64,000 nucleotides of DNA from Oscheius dolichura (GCA_932521035.1 OW051495.1:9858001-9922000); one strand, 5' to 3'. Shown: positions 13,401-26,946, counted from the stretch's first letter. Made by a program: numbers and translations. The notes: generated from the sequence alone by a model not told the origin.

Positions 13401-16400
13401 TTAAAAGCTCCCCGGGGTCATGATTTACGCGCCTCGCGTGACAAAATTGGATGAGGGGAAAAGGAGAAGCCGAGAAGATCAGCGAAGATCCGTTCTCCAC
13501 TTTCCTGCTCCGTTTCACGAATGGAAGGGCCACAAGAACCGAATAGCTATCGTAAAGGGCACTTATGGACTGCTGGGAGGAGGGAAACTGGTTCCCTCTC
13601 TTTGATTTGCTCACGTCAGATAGTTTAAGACACAGGCTGCTAATAAAAATGTCTGGATTGTCAGGAAGAGGAACGGGGGATTCTAGAAAAGCTTGGAGAG
13701 GATTCAAGGAGCAAGGAGTAAGTCGAAACGTTGTTTGGACAGGATGACGAGGTGGTTGAAAGTGATAGAGGGCGCAATGTGTTCGGGACAGATTGTTCCA
13801 AACACACACATACACACCCCATCCTCTCTCCCTCTCTGTCCTCCTCCTCCTCTGGTTGTCCTCTTTCTGGCAGTTAGTTCACGCCTAACGCGCTTGATCA
13901 AAGATCTAAACAGCTGTTGCTCTTCCGTCATTTTAAACCACAGAAAATGAAGAGGTAAAGAGAAGAACAACGCATCAATTGGCGTGGTTGTGGATAGGGC
14001 GCAAAACAGTGGAGACCGCGAGCCATCAACTGGGACGATGGCAACAAATCTCCCATTTGGCAGCCGAATTAACGGAGGCAGATTCGTGGATTTGGCGGGC
14101 TCAAAGACCGGGCAATAAGGAAAAATTAAGGAGAAGATGGCATCCTCGAAGCAAAGGGGGCAACTTACCGCCTGGTGACCAATAAACATTCTTCTCCGCT
14201 TTTTTTGCGACGGGCCTGCTTGACCCTGGTTTTTGTGCAAAAATGAGAACTGTCCATTCGGCGACGAGACTAATTCGAATTCTCTATGTGTCGAAACCGT
14301 CATCCCCCGGATGGTGGACAAGGCCATCTCCCTCTCGCCTCCTCCGGAACACCTGGCGCTTTGTCTTCTTCTCACTGTTTTAACCTAATAATTTGAATTT
14401 GAGGGTCACCGAGAGATCAAGAACAGCAGCGGACAGCGGGATTGTTTAAAATAACAGACGGCTTGTTCACATGTAACCTCAAAACCAGCTGCTCGTTCTT
14501 TTTCATCTCTCGAGGAAGGGGGAAGTGATAAATGAAGAGGACCAGTGAGAAAACGTGATATTTATAGGGAGGAGAGGGAGAGGAAGGGATGAAACAAGTG
14601 GGGAAAATAGACCCCCTCCAAGTATTTTGCAAAGTGGTGGAGGAGGAGAACATCGACCACTCGAATGGGGGAAAAAAGTGACCCTCACGCGAGCTGTGAC
14701 TATATTGATGCGGTTTTTCTCCCTCATTTGTGACGACCGGATGTCATGGTGGCAACATTAGAAATAGATGGCCGGATGGCTACTGTATTGTGGTGGCTTT
14801 GTCTGCCCTTTGTGTCCGATCTTCTGTTAACCCAGGGGGACAACAGCTGTCTATCACCTGCAGACACTATCCAGCGGGTTGGATCGGAAAACAGAAAACA
14901 CTCAAATCTGACCACCTGCATACTATAGTACTCGGCTTTTTGCAACCAGACAAATGAGGATAATTAGTGCGAAATTAGAAAAAGGAAGAGGGGCAAGTCC
15001 CAGAAGGATTTATCAAAAATCCTTTCGAGGGGATTGTCTAGACAGTAATCAAGGTAAGTGCTACCTAAGCGTATCGTTTGCCGCCGTTATTTGTTTATTG
15101 ACTTTGAGTACTGGCGTAATCGCTCGTCTGCCCCTATTTTCTAGGAGGATAGGCTCTTTATATGCTATCAAATATCCCCGCAACCATTCAGGGCCGCCTG
15201 CTCTCAACAATAGATGTTGGTTCATTTGAGCTGTGACAATCTTCAAGAGACTGTCTCCCTACTGATAGAAACCGAGATCTCCTACTAGATTGCAACCTAA
15301 GCCTTAAAACTCTCCAAAAATAGAAGCCACGTGAAGGCAATAGTCAGCTTAACCTAGATTAAGAGCCTGAACAATGCGCGCAGGAGTTATTCCATCTCAT
15401 AGATCAGGCCGGAATCTTCCGTGCAGAAGTTTGAGAGAGGGGAAATGAAGTTCATTGCGTGTGATGATCCCACGCAAATCCTCAAGGTGCGTCATCTTTC
15501 GGATTATGGGCAGGGGTTCGGTTTAGGTTTCCATCTAGAAAGTGTCAACACTTGGAAAAAAAGAAGTTTCTGGAAGGATGGAGGGCAGAAGATCAATGCC
15601 TTCTCGAGCGACGTGTGTTCCTAAAGAAGGTTCATCACCGCCGACCCCCGCCGTTCTCTCTCTCTCTCTCCGGCCCTATTCATAATGAATGAATTGGACG
15701 AACGGGAAAAGAGCACGCTGTTATTTTCTGTCTCTACCAACAATAAGAATAGACTGGACAAATCGGGGGAAGACGAAAAGTAACGCCAAGAATAGGGGCA
15801 CGGGCAACAAGACACACGGCTGTCACCGGCTATTTGTCCAATTTCCTTCGCAAATGAAATCTTTCATTTTGAATTTTAGAGCATGACGGGTAAAACTGAC
15901 CAATGGAGGCGTCTATTTTTAACGTCGCAGGGATAGAAAAATAATAGTAGACTTTTGTTCTTTTCTTGTTTTTATTCTGGGTCAAGTGCGACAAATATTT
16001 GGCCAGCCCAGCCGTGCTCATCATTGTGAGGGAGGGATAAAAGTAATCCCCGAGATAAAATGGCCGAAGCCGTTGAGTGAAATCCCAATCGGGGGGATAA
16101 ATATAATAGCAGAGTGTCTTGAACTCTTGGACCTCTTGGTTCTAAAAGAGTACCCTCGTCAACATTTAGGCACTTGGAGGGGGCCTAATGTTGAGGAAAA
16201 CAGACGCGCAAGCAGACAAAGCAAGCAAAACCTTATCTCAATGGACTTTTCATAAAATAAAGAGGAAAGGGGGACCAGTAAACAAGAAGTGCTCTATTAT
16301 GGAGAGCCAGTTTGAATGTTCGGTTAGGTTACAGGATAAACAGTACAAAAAGGAGAAGTGAATAGTACTGCATCGCAATAAGCCAGAAGGTAAACAAGAC

Positions 16401-17104
16401 AAAGGAGCTTGTAGCCTTTTGTTGTCTCTTCCTGTGTGTAAGCGTCGACCAACGTCTCAGAGAGAGTTGGCTGAGTATTTCTTGAGGGGAAGATTGAGTG
16501 GTAAGCTTCCGTAGTTACAGTCAACGCCTGCTTTATTTGAAAGCGGAGGAAATGTACCGCTCCCAACGACAAGATAGCGTTCTGGCTAGCAGTTTCCGGT
16601 TACTGTAAATCCATGGAAAGCGATTGAAATTCGTCTCCATCAATCATCCCCGAGGGAAAGCGAACACTTTTCACATGCAAACCAGCTTCCGTGGGAACAT
16701 TTGCATAGCGACCACCGGGCCCTCTTTCCTCTTTCTCTGTGTTCAAATCCTATCATTTTGGAAAAAAGATGAAGCGGCTATTGTATTCTGACAATGGTTG
16801 GGAATATGGGGCACACGGCCGGAGGGGGGAAAAAAGAAGGAGACCAAAGATTCGACCACATAAAAGACATAGAGAAAGTCTAATAAACAGGGTGGACAAA
16901 TTGGAATCGTGGGAGAGATGGGGTCAGGCTAAAAGGCTGGGGGAGGCAGAGAGAAAGAAAAAGAAAATGTGATTTATGGGCAAAGGGACGAATGGTTGAA
17001 TATTCTGAACCGATCAGGGATCACAGCAGTAAAAAAGAGAAGCCTGGAGCAGTTGGCCGTTCCTACAAAAGTTATGAGCGCGGCAGTGCGCCGAATGACA
17101 GTTT

Positions 17105-17140
17105 GTAAACAGCGTACAGCCCGAATGGTACGCTGTTTAC
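17105..17140. repeat. Perfect inverted repeat, 13-bp arms
   Basis: GTAAACAGCGTAC, a 10-base spacer, then the exact reverse complement at 17128-17140. The arms contain GTAAACA, the core of a forkhead-type binding site, so the site could be a paired protein target as well as a hairpin. Confidence 0.55.
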
Positions 17141-18521
17141 GGTCTCTTTGAAGAAAACCTCCTTTAAAAATCAAGATTCAAACAGCCAAAAATGGCAGGA
17201 ACCAGTCCTTTAAAAGGCTAACCTAATTCCTTAAAGGCATGGGGAACGGCCTTTCCTTTAACAGTCCAAAAATCGCCGAAGTGACACATCGACAAGGGAG
17301 TGGCCCGTGTAGTTCTCCCCCTCTCTGCCCTCCCGCTACTAACTACCACTACATTTGACAAGAGTGCCAGTCATAAATGTACAGGCCCGAGAGAAGCGAT
17401 ACAAATAGCCAGCGAATGTGTCAATTTGTATGCGGATGGTGTCGTAAACGCGGTCGCCGCTGACACTTCCAAGGACCACAGAATGATGGTTGTATTTCAG
17501 AGAGATTTGAATCTGATACCCGTGGCGGGAATTAGGGAAAAGAGGGTGAAAGGGAAAGCATGTTTTTCACCTAGGGTGGGAGGTGGAAGAGGGCGAGAGG
17601 TGCATGATAACAAAAGCAAGCAAGCGAATTTCCCAGAGGGGGAGAGAGTAACCTGTTTCTGGAAGAAGAAGTGGAAAGGGACGGGAAATGAAAGGACACG
17701 GCAGGAGAAAATGGATAATGATGAGGTCTCCAGGAGACGGCCCGGTTTTTTCGGGATGTGTTCCGCTCGGGCATTACGAAGCCCTTCCAACGTGTTAGGG
17801 GATTATGCTAAATCGTGAAAACACGTGGGGTTCTTTGCAGAAAAATTGCATGAGCTACAGTAGTTAGGGTACAAAAATCCATTGCAGACGTATCGGAGGT
17901 ATCAAATAGACCGGATGAAGTTGTTGTGGCTGCAACTGGAAAAATAGAAAGTACACCGTTTGCCCCACGACAGGAAGGAATAGTCCTTGACAGGTGGAAA
18001 CTCTCGGAAAGTCATCAACCGTACCTCAACGTGTCCTGTTTTTGTGTTTTCTTCTCTCTCTCTCTCAACTAACCGATCAAATATCCAGAAAGAGCCGGAA
18101 GCTCAAGAAAAAAGGTTCGCTTAAGCGTTAAAGATCGCTCTTGTAGCTCCAGCTGTGTGGCCGGCGGCGTCAATTTGCAGCTTTTCTTTGAAGAGCCGCC
18201 AATTGTCTTGTCTCCCGCTTGCCACACGGAGAGACACGGCAGCCGAGGTGTCCGGCTCGCCCCCCATTTCCAATTCACTTTTTCTTTTTGTAAACGAGTT
18301 TTCCAAAAAGATTTGTGTGAATGGGATATTTTAAACGACTTTGGAGACAGCTGCGAAAGCTTGCGTAATAGCCCCCCATGCATCTGGAGAGAAAAAAGAG
18401 GCTGGTGACTGAAAAACCTCGGGGGAGAAAGAGTACTAATGGGCGAGGGTCATCGGCCAGCTAAAAATGGGATAAAAGTAGCTGTCATTTTCAGCTGCTT
18501 TGCTTTCGACGTGTGTGATTA

Positions 18522-18545
18522 GCCTCCGACTCTTTCGTCGGAGGC
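18522..18545. repeat. Perfect hairpin, 9-bp arms
   Basis: GCCTCCGAC, loop TCTTTC, GTCGGAGGC. Stem and loop sizes recall a histone 3' stem-loop, but the sequence does not match that consensus and no histone gene is near. Confidence 0.45.
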
Positions 18546-21500
18546 GAGCAAACAGTTTCAGTTTACAAATGCGGGAGCACCCCTCCGGGCGCCGCGGTGT
18601 CAATTCGCGCGCCAGGAAAAAACTTCGCTAGCCCCGGCGGAAGTGACCCTCGGGCTCATTTTAACGTTTCAATCTCTTGGCTTGCAAAAAATGAGGGGGT
18701 TGCTAACCGACCACCAAAAAAAAGAAAGTGACTGTTGTTTGTCTCGGAAGAATGCATGGCTAACCTCATCCAAATAAATTATGAACACGACGAGAGGGAG
18801 AAAAAACGGAAAGAAAGCGAACGAGCGGGAGAGAAATGGAGTCGTTATTTGCACGGGGGTGGCCAACAATGGACGATGATGCACAGCTCTGAAGAAGAGA
18901 AAGACAATCCTCTATCTGAACAACGCATAGGTATCTGGGAGTGGGGTAGTGCCCTTCTTCTAGAGGATGACTGGTAAGGACAGGAGTTTATTTGAGGGAA
19001 GTGAGGTCTCAACGATCAAGTGGTCACTAGAATAGGGCTGTCTGGACGTTTTTTCGACGCTAGTAAATTGCAGGCAGAGCGGACTCAACAGACCATGTTG
19101 AAATCTAGAGAACGACTGAAAATGGAAACGAGAGGGGGCAAGATGACCTACCTTATGAATATTCAACAGACTGTCTCAGAGACTACTGAAAAGGAATTCC
19201 ATCTAGAAAGAACCGCCATGCCCGGGGTCTCACAACGATGGAAATGGTTCCTCTGTAACTAGGGAAGAAGCAGGAGGATTTCAGGTACCGCTCAGCATGT
19301 TGCCTGCCGGAAGTTATTTTAATTCTTTCGTCTGACGACCTACGCCTTTTAGTTTTCAGGATGCCATTTTTTGGCTCCATGAATCGGAAATGGCTTTCCA
19401 GGAAGAGGCCCAGCCAAAAAAGACGTCTGTTTGCTTGAGTGCACACTTTGACGCGAATGAGGAAGAAGAAAAAGAGTTGAAATATGCAGGCAGAGAGAGA
19501 GAGAGGGAAAGAGAAGTATCGCTATCTCCGGCTGGTTGGAAAAAATATGTTTTTCGCGGGTGGTCAAGAGGATCTCGACCTCCTCTTCGCCTCTCGCGGA
19601 AGGAGAAGAGAGCACCCTCGCCATATACTCCCGTCCGAGTGGGAGAGAGAGAGTCCACGAGAGAGGCAACTCCATAAAAACTGCTCTGTTCAAATTAAAT
19701 TGAGGCTCGTCTAAAAAAAGAGACAAAGGAAAGCGAAGCTGGGTGAAATTGGAGACGGGAGCTGCTGTATAGGATAGAGAGAGACCGAGAGCGAGGAAGT
19801 CATTGGATGATGTTGATTGGGACCGCCAAAACAAAGAACGACGAGACAGGGAGGGCAGACGTGGACGGAAATACTAGCTATTGGACCGCTTACCAAAAGA
19901 ATACAGCGATCATATCCGGAAGGAAAATCTTGTGTGGCTATCTTGCTTTGTTTCCAACGGCTCTCCCGGGCCCAGAGGATGATCTCAATGGTACAAGGCA
20001 GCTCATTTCTCTCAGCCATTGCTGGTAGCCATATTCAATTCAAATACTCTTCTGAATAGCAGCTCAGCCATCGGCAAGTGGCGCTGCACCCAAGAGATCG
20101 TTTTCTGGACCCGTATTTCATGAGTTGATGACTTCCTAGAATTAACAAATGGATGTTCGAGACCTCTCTATAATTTTAGGCGTCGACTTATTTCTTTCCT
20201 TTGAATCTATGGCCCTTTCTTTCTTTTCTGACTTGTGATAAAATCTGGTTCCTTTGTTTCACCTCCTGATTGGAGCGGTTGACACGTGGAAAGAAGTTTA
20301 GAAAAGGGAAGAAAAACTGAATAACAGGGCTTTGTATATGGTTTGGTCAATTAGCAACGGGTAGCGTAAACTTGATGATGATCAGCCCATTCGTTATTTT
20401 TTGGCGATAACTGTCACGGTGACGGAGCGGGAGAAAAACAGAAACGGGTGGATTGATTTCTCTCAATCTATCCGCCGGTCAAAAAGTTCGTCAGTGGATT
20501 GAGCAGGGGGATACTTCTCCCCCAGGATAGATTGTATATGGTTCGCGACTGAACTCACATCGACTGAATGATAAAGAAAGCATGATAATTGGAAAACAAT
20601 TGGGCCCTTTGCAAAACATGACGCTAGAGGCAACCTGATAAGCCTGCAGCCTCCTTGTCTTTCTTTACAGTAAAGAAGGAAGCTCCCTGGATTGTACACT
20701 GATGAAATTAGCCAGCTAAACAAATATCTGATGACTCAAAACGGATGAAAAACAATAGAAGTAGAATAAATCAAGGGAAGGTCCAGACTGGTGGGAATAT
20801 GCAAAACGTGTGTATTTGTCCAGCAGGCACCTGTGGTGTGAAGCTCGTGATAATCCTCGTCGTGCTGCTAATATTTAATCATCACGGCAAACAGAAGAAG
20901 ACGTCCCTTCTGGCCTTCTGCTCGTCTCCTGCTCCTTTGTCTGGCTCCTCATGGGAAACAACAGCGATTTTGGCTCTACCAACCCTTTCGGGGCTCGAGA
21001 ATCATTGCTCGCCCGCTTGTGTCCCCTTTTCCCAACCAATCCATTTGAAACATATATTTTGACGTGCAGAAGTCTTTCATTTCATAAAATACATGCAACA
21101 ATTAAGACACTTATGTTTTGTATGAGTACAACAGGCTGGTCCAAAAGGCGGCGGTCATTCTGAAATTTCATTTTTATTGGCGACGAGTACAGCTTCAACT
21201 CACGCTTCTCTCTCCGTTCCGGCTGGGCTCGTGGCCTGGTGGGCGCATAATGGCTCTGTGGACTGAGAATCTTTTCTTCGCTCTTCGGTGAACCTCAAGG
21301 CGCAATCATTGCACAGAGAGGGGACCGGAGTTTCTCCTTTCTCTTGCTGGCGGGCGGTGCTTGTGAAGGGTAGAAGCAATGACATCTTAAATTCTTCTTG
21401 CTGAAAAAGAAAATAAAATTGAGAGAACCAGGCACGAAATCTGCTGGAGGCGTAGCAGACAGGGCGGGCAAGAAACGGGAAGAAGTCAGAGAATAGAGAA

Positions 21501-22140
21501 TAGAAGAACCGGCTTCTCATTGGGCACAGCCTGGCCTTGTTCTACTTTGAATGCTTCCCTACCAAACAACATTCAAGAGCCAGTTGGCTTTTTCTTTTCG
21601 AGATTAATAAGGAAGAGAAACTCGAATGGCCGTTTGGATAAGAGGATATGCGACCGATTTGGCGGAACAGGGCAGGGGGAATGCGGGTGATTGACGCATC
21701 TGCGGACTAATTCTATCAAATTAAACTTTATACAATAATTCTGGGCGGTTAAAATGTCTACATTGACGACATTCTTGTTATAGGAAGAAGTATAGGCTGG
21801 GAAAAGGTAGTTCATTGATTTCTATGTCATTGTGAAGCCCATTTGAGCTTCTGCGATGGCTTTAAAGAGGAAATAAGCAGCTGAAAAGCTTCGCTGGCAT
21901 AACATACTGTAGAAAACGCGAGAACTGAGGTCTTGTATCGTTGAAAGGAACCATTTAATATCTTTGGTATGTAAGGAATCGGCCTCGGAAAGATCAGCAC
22001 CGTATTCCCGCTGGATCAAGGATTGGCTGAAGAACGAAAGCTAGCATCTATGTATTGACAAGACAAAGCAGGGAAGCTGACTAGTTATGATTAAAGAGGA
22101 GGATGCATAAATGTTCCGCTCGTTTCCAGCGGCATGAGGC

Positions 22141-22206
22141 GAACCAGCAGAATTGGACCTGATCGTCCGAAGTTTACAGCAGCTGTAATAATACAGCTGC
22201 TGGTTC
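22141..22206. repeat. Nested, mutually exclusive inverted repeats
   Basis: CAGCAGCTGTA (22177-22187) pairs perfectly with 22192-22202 over a 4-base loop. The right arm continues as CTGCTGGTTC (22197-22206), which is also the exact complement of GAACCAGCAG at 22141-22150. So two alternative stems compete for one arm. Confidence 0.45.
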
Positions 22207-24602
22207 AGTGACAGGTATCAAAATGTTACGCAGGGGAAACGAGGAAAACAGAAGTGAGGAACTTCGACGGGTGGGTGGTATTTTATAGTTGTCGGTAATG
22301 TTGTCTTCTGCCCCTTTTAGCACTTACAAATTCCAGTAGGGGCTAAGAACAGGACTGATGACATAGAAGGCACACAGACCGACGCACAACAGATTCGCGT
22401 GTCCATCACGGAGACCCGAGAGGTCTTATGGTAGTAGCATGTAACACAGAACACAGGCTGCGCGATGTGAAGGAAAGCGAGAGGAGAACTGTGGTCATGG
22501 AAATAAGTCCTTTTAGCCCTAAATGAGGAGGATTAGAGCTGCGGTAGCCATTGTTAGTCGAAGTTCTTTGAGATTTAAGTGCGGTAGAAGGAACCCGATC
22601 ATAGGGGGTAATAAATCTAACGGAAATCTTTGTCGTTTCAGCGACACGATGGCGAGAAAAAAAGAGATAAATGGTTGTGTTGAGAAAACTTGCTGGTGGC
22701 CCATCCGGAGTCCGTCCGGCGCCGCTGGGTGGTGTCACTTTTTACTGACCGACATTTCCCGTACCGAGACACGCGGATAATCTCTGTCCTTCCCAAGAGT
22801 ATTCAGAAAAACAATCGGGATGAGGGCGTCTAGGCAGGAAGTAAGGGAGGAGCTCGGATGAAACGGGACCACTTATCAGCCATGGACACCGTTTGCTAAC
22901 ACTTAAATGATTGACGCCTGCACCAAATAGAGCAGGAAAAAAGTTAAGCTGACAGCAGTGCGTCAAAAGACAAACGTCAGATTCTTCAGGAATACTGTAC
23001 GCTCTTAAATGGCTCATTTCCGGCGGATTTTTTCTATCTATATCCCCGTTCTTTGTGGTAAACCAGGAGGATAAACACTTTTAGAATAGTCACTAGCGGC
23101 GAATAATGTCTAACGGTTTGGAGTAGATTCATCAAGGAATCTTATTACAATCGTTTAAAATCAGCAAAATGGTATACATTTAAATTTTTACAGTAATCGT
23201 TAAAACAAAACGTTCACAAGCCTCTTTTAAAGATTTGGGGAACGTTAGGAGAATAAGTCTTGCAAATTAAATTTGGAAATGGACTGAATCTGTCTGCACT
23301 GTGCTCCAAAGAAACCTAATTACATCTCCCAGTTTGTAGGAAACAAGGCCCTATTCCTAAAGACTCCAGCAGATACAGTAGCCCGAAGAACTTCTGATTG
23401 ACAGCTGAGAGGATTGGCCTGTAACATCAGGAGCTCCTCTAACTGGCGTTATCTCCGTTGACTTTGCAGCTTTTGCAACCCCCATTTTGCAGGTTTTTTT
23501 GGTGGCGATTAGCAATTCATATCAACGGTCGGGGAACAAAATAGAAAACACAGGTGTGTGCGGGTATAATATGAGGTTCTTGGAGAGAAAATAAGAGAAA
23601 CAGTAAATAGCACCAATGATCCGAGATCAAAAAGAATATAACCTGACAGAGCAGACAGAGAGATGCATATCGCGGTCCTATTTATCTGCGCAACCGGCAT
23701 GATGGCGGGCACAGCCCTGGCCTGTTTATCTCGTATCCACCTTGGTTTTTCGAAGATCTCCACCACCGCCGATGGAGATCCACCGGGATTGATAGTGACA
23801 CATTTCTACACAGGATAGGGGCAATTTTAATGGTAGGCGACTTGCCTGTGGGGGAGACGGCCAGCTGGGTAAATATTCAAATGGTCCACCTTCACTGGAA
23901 GGAGCCCGAGTCTACAAAATGAGGCTGTGTCTCAAAAGAGCAATAAAACCAAATGAAATTTAATCTATCTTGAGGGTGAATTAATAGTTTTTATCATTAG
24001 TGGGGGTGGTACGAGCCACCCCTAGCGATTGGATTAGAACGGAGTTTGCTGCACCTAGAGAAAAAAACGGAAGCAATTACAGAGCTGATTAGATTAGTGG
24101 CCGTCTTTTTGCCCTAGATAAGTCAGAGAGAGGGGGGCTTTGATGTATGTAGTCTTTTGTTCGAAAACTGAAACAGGATCTCTGTCTTCTTTTCTAGGCC
24201 TCTGAACGTTTGAACTCTTCAGCTACTGACCGCAATGGGCTGTCGTTCGAGACCAGTCTAGAAATAGGAACCTGAAGGAACTTGTCAAGGTAGAAAGAAC
24301 GAGAGAAATTCTCAACTTTTGTCATTGAAAGTTCAAATAGGTCATAGAAAAAGAAGACAGAGCAGGTCTGTACAAGCGCAAGGAATAGAGACCGAGAGGC
24401 TAACTTGACCAGCCACGAGACCTAATATTTGCTCTAGCTATGGTCATTTGGTCGAGGGACTGACTCATGCCGCGAGAGATTGTTGCCTATATGGATAGAG
24501 GGGGGCACACTGGCCGTGAGAGGGAGGACATTCGGCTGTAAGGTCTCTAGCCCGATCTAATATTTGTTTTATCTTTGGTCATTTGGTCCTTCTGACTCAA
24601 AC

Positions 24603-24605
24603 TGG

Positions 24606-24636
<31 letters not shown>

Positions 24637-24637
24637 C
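24603..24637 (+). repeat. GA-rich microsatellite
   Basis: About 35 bp of nearly pure GA repeats with one CA interruption. Confidence 0.8.
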
Positions 24638-25045
24638 GGGAGTGATTGAGAGCGTCTAGCCCACACACAAATAATACTACTGTTTGTTTTAGCTTATTCA
24701 CCGAGGAAGGAGACTTCAACGCGTTCTAACTACACAGAATGCCGGAAGCTGAAGAGGGAAAATCGGCCAAGGGGCGCCAATTGTGCGTCAGAAGAAAAAA
24801 AACAGTGATCCATATCCAGTCCCCGCTCATTCTCAACTAGGAAGAGCTCCGGTTGCAAGTTGCAACCATAATGCGGACGGACCAGCGTAATTAAACACCA
24901 CTTGGCGGTACCTACATAGACAGTTCGACATTATGGGAGACCTTGGCTATAAGCGCCTGAGGTAGGAGGACTACATGCCACTATACTCTTAAAACACGAA
25001 TTTTGATCCTAAACTTTGAGGGCTGTAAGGCGGGTATCTGGGAGA

Positions 25046-25152
25046 CAGGGATGTGCGGATAATCCGCGGATAATCCGGTACTTTTTTATCCGATTATCCG
25101 TTATCCGAAATTATCCGGTGTTTCAGACAATTTCATTATCCGCACATCCCTG
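25046..25152. mobile_element. hAT-type MITE, 107 bp
   Basis: Perfect 18-bp terminal inverted repeats CAGGGATGTGCGGATAAT (25046-25063) and its complement (25135-25152). The element is flanked on both sides by an identical 8-bp direct repeat CTGGGAGA (25038-25045 and 25153-25160). An 8-bp target duplication with CAGGG-type ends is the hAT superfamily signature. The inside is built almost entirely from CGGATAA units in both directions. There is no coding capacity, so it must have been moved by an enzyme made elsewhere. Confidence 0.9.
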
Positions 25153-25160
25153 CTGGGAGA

Positions 25161-26640
25161 GAATGACAGTCTAATTTGAATTTTTGCTGACTAAATATTT
25201 GGTTACAACTTATGGCAAAGCGTAATATCAGGCTCTACCATTCATTCCCCGACCACTAGAGGCCGAATCGCTGGCAGATAGCATATTAGACAGCGAATGG
25301 CCCATTCCTTTGTGATTACTAGGGGAGATAAAAAGCAAGACTTATTAGACGTAGAGTAGGTTTTAAATATCAAGGCCCTGTACAAAAACAGAGATTGAAA
25401 TGGATGTTTCGTTTCGGCAACCAGACATCTCGACCTTAGAAAAGAGGTATGGAGGTTGGCACGAAGTTTCTGTCAACAAAGAGTGCTAACTACATACCCC
25501 GAGTTCCCAGAGTGCATGTAGAGGAGGGCCCTCTCTCCTCGGTGCTAATAAAATTATGCGGTTAGGCGTACAAATTACCCTTGTCGCTGCATCCTCACAA
25601 ATTGAATCTGATCTATTTGGACGGGAGTTAACCAAATAGCCGTCTAAAATTATTGTGAATTAGACTTGTCTGAAAATAACTGTATTAGAACTGAAGAGTT
25701 TAACCGACTGCATGGATAACGCAACACTCCCTTCCTTTTTGCCATAAGCGCCGCTTTTTGTTTCTATTTGCCCTGCTCTGCAACGTTTACCCCCTTCGGC
25801 GGGTAAAAGTTGCGTTTCCGTGAATATAAGCCGAAAGGATCACACTCGAGAGAAAGACATGACCAACGAAACTAAACACAGGCAAAACATTAGGAGCAAG
25901 CCAGATTTATTTCTCAAATTCGTATCCAGTCGAACTTCTGAGGGAAGGCGTCTTTGAATGGTTCAAAACTGCAGCTCCGTCATTTATATTTACTGTGCGA
26001 TCGTCATTTGTCCTCCTGCCATACAAATTTCTGTATTTTTGGAAAGTTTACCGTAGAGAATTTTACAAGGTCGGCAAACCAAGGCTGGCACCTATTTTCA
26101 AAGAGCAAGCTTGTCCTTATTAGCTGAAGAGAGAACCATTTCGAAGAAACTTGTCTTTCGTTTCAATGACTAAAGAATTAACTCCAAAAACAACTTTTTT
26201 TTCAACGATAATTAGGTTTCCGGTACTCCTAATAGGCCTGTAGGTGTTCTCTGTTCGTTAGGGAATAGCTTTCTGGTCGTGTGATGCGGTCATATCGAGT
26301 ATATTTTTAATTTGGGGTCATCAACAGTGATCTGTGTTGTTGGCCGTTCCTTTTTCTCCAATTCTGACCGGCGGTAAATAGGAAAATAAAAGCAATACAA
26401 ACCGCAGAAGATGGAAGAAACTAGAACTTCAACTGCTCTCATCGCTCTCACAGTATTTACAAAAAACAAACAAATAAAACAATTTGATGGTTTGAAGAGT
26501 AGGACGTTGCTTTACGTGAGAGAGAGAGAAAAGAACCAAACTCCTAACATCTTCCCCGGCGCTCGGAACTTATTTCTTCGGCGAATTTGTTTCGTCTCGA
26601 GGTTGATGATCACCGCTGTTGTCTGGTAGATTGATTCGTA
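25161..26640. other. Gene-free stretch
   Basis: Nothing recognised. Overall composition is like the preceding desert. Confidence 0.4.
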
Positions 26641-26946
26641 TCAGCCATCATCACACCACCACAGACAAACGCACCCAAGTTCAACCTTATGCCAGTTCAA
26701 TATGTAACAAGGAAAGGTAAGAATGGGAACAAATAGAGTCAGCGGAAGACTTTGGCTAGGAGCATGAACGGCTGCTCTGGATTCTTGAGAGCTTCCCCGT
26801 ATTCGAGCAACAAAAACTCTAAATTCGACCCACGCATCATAGCAATCACCAGCACAGTCGACGCAGAAGCTCAAGTGTGGGGGGCACTGCGCTCCGAGAC
26901 ATTTGTGCGGCAAATGTACATATAAATTGTTGAGAGCACAGGTCAT
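26641..26946 (-). CDS. Cysteine-rich short open frame, doubtful
   Basis: A 101-codon open frame from ATG 26946 to TGA 26641 with 13 cysteines, several in close pairs in the N-terminal third, followed by a hydrophobic stretch. I recognise no family and see no clear signal peptide at the start, although an upstream exon could supply one. It lies 170 bp from, and divergent to, the F-box-like gene at 27116. Reasons to doubt it: it is short, single-exon, and has no visible paralogue here. Confidence 0.2.
   Translation of the reverse strand: MTCALNNLYVHLPHKCLGAQCPPHLSFCVDCAGDCYDAWVEFRVFVARIRGSSQESRAAVHAPSQSLPLTLFVPILTFPCYILNWHKVELGCVCLWWCDDG

Larger units (their letters stand above)
5357..25037. 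other. About 20 kb without a supportable gene
   Basis: I read both strands for splice-consistent coding runs, known domains and RNA genes and found none. Open frames here (the longest are 223, 172 and 161 codons at 14375-13704, 17300-17818 and 19834-19349) have low-complexity composition, no domain signature and no splice support. The sequence is rich in purine or pyrimidine tracts (CT or GA runs near 7220, 15660, 18050, 19490 and 24610) and contains short perfect hairpins listed separately. It could be a large regulatory domain, a long intron of an unseen gene, or diverged transposon dust. Sequence alone does not decide. Confidence 0.5.

Noticed and set aside
13704-14375. 223-codon open frame on the minus strand
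   Set aside because: Composition follows GC-rich low-complexity sequence; no domain, no splice signals, no paralogue. Chance length in a region with few stops on that strand.
17300-17818. 172-codon open frame on the plus strand
   Set aside because: No ATG at the start, purine-tract-driven Lys/Arg/Glu composition, no recognisable fold.
18522-18545. Histone mRNA 3' stem-loop
   Set aside because: Stem sequence and flanks do not match the histone consensus and there is no histone gene nearby.
19349-19834. 161-codon open frame on the minus strand
   Set aside because: Ser/Leu/Pro run created by CT repeats; overlapping frames on both strands are equally long.
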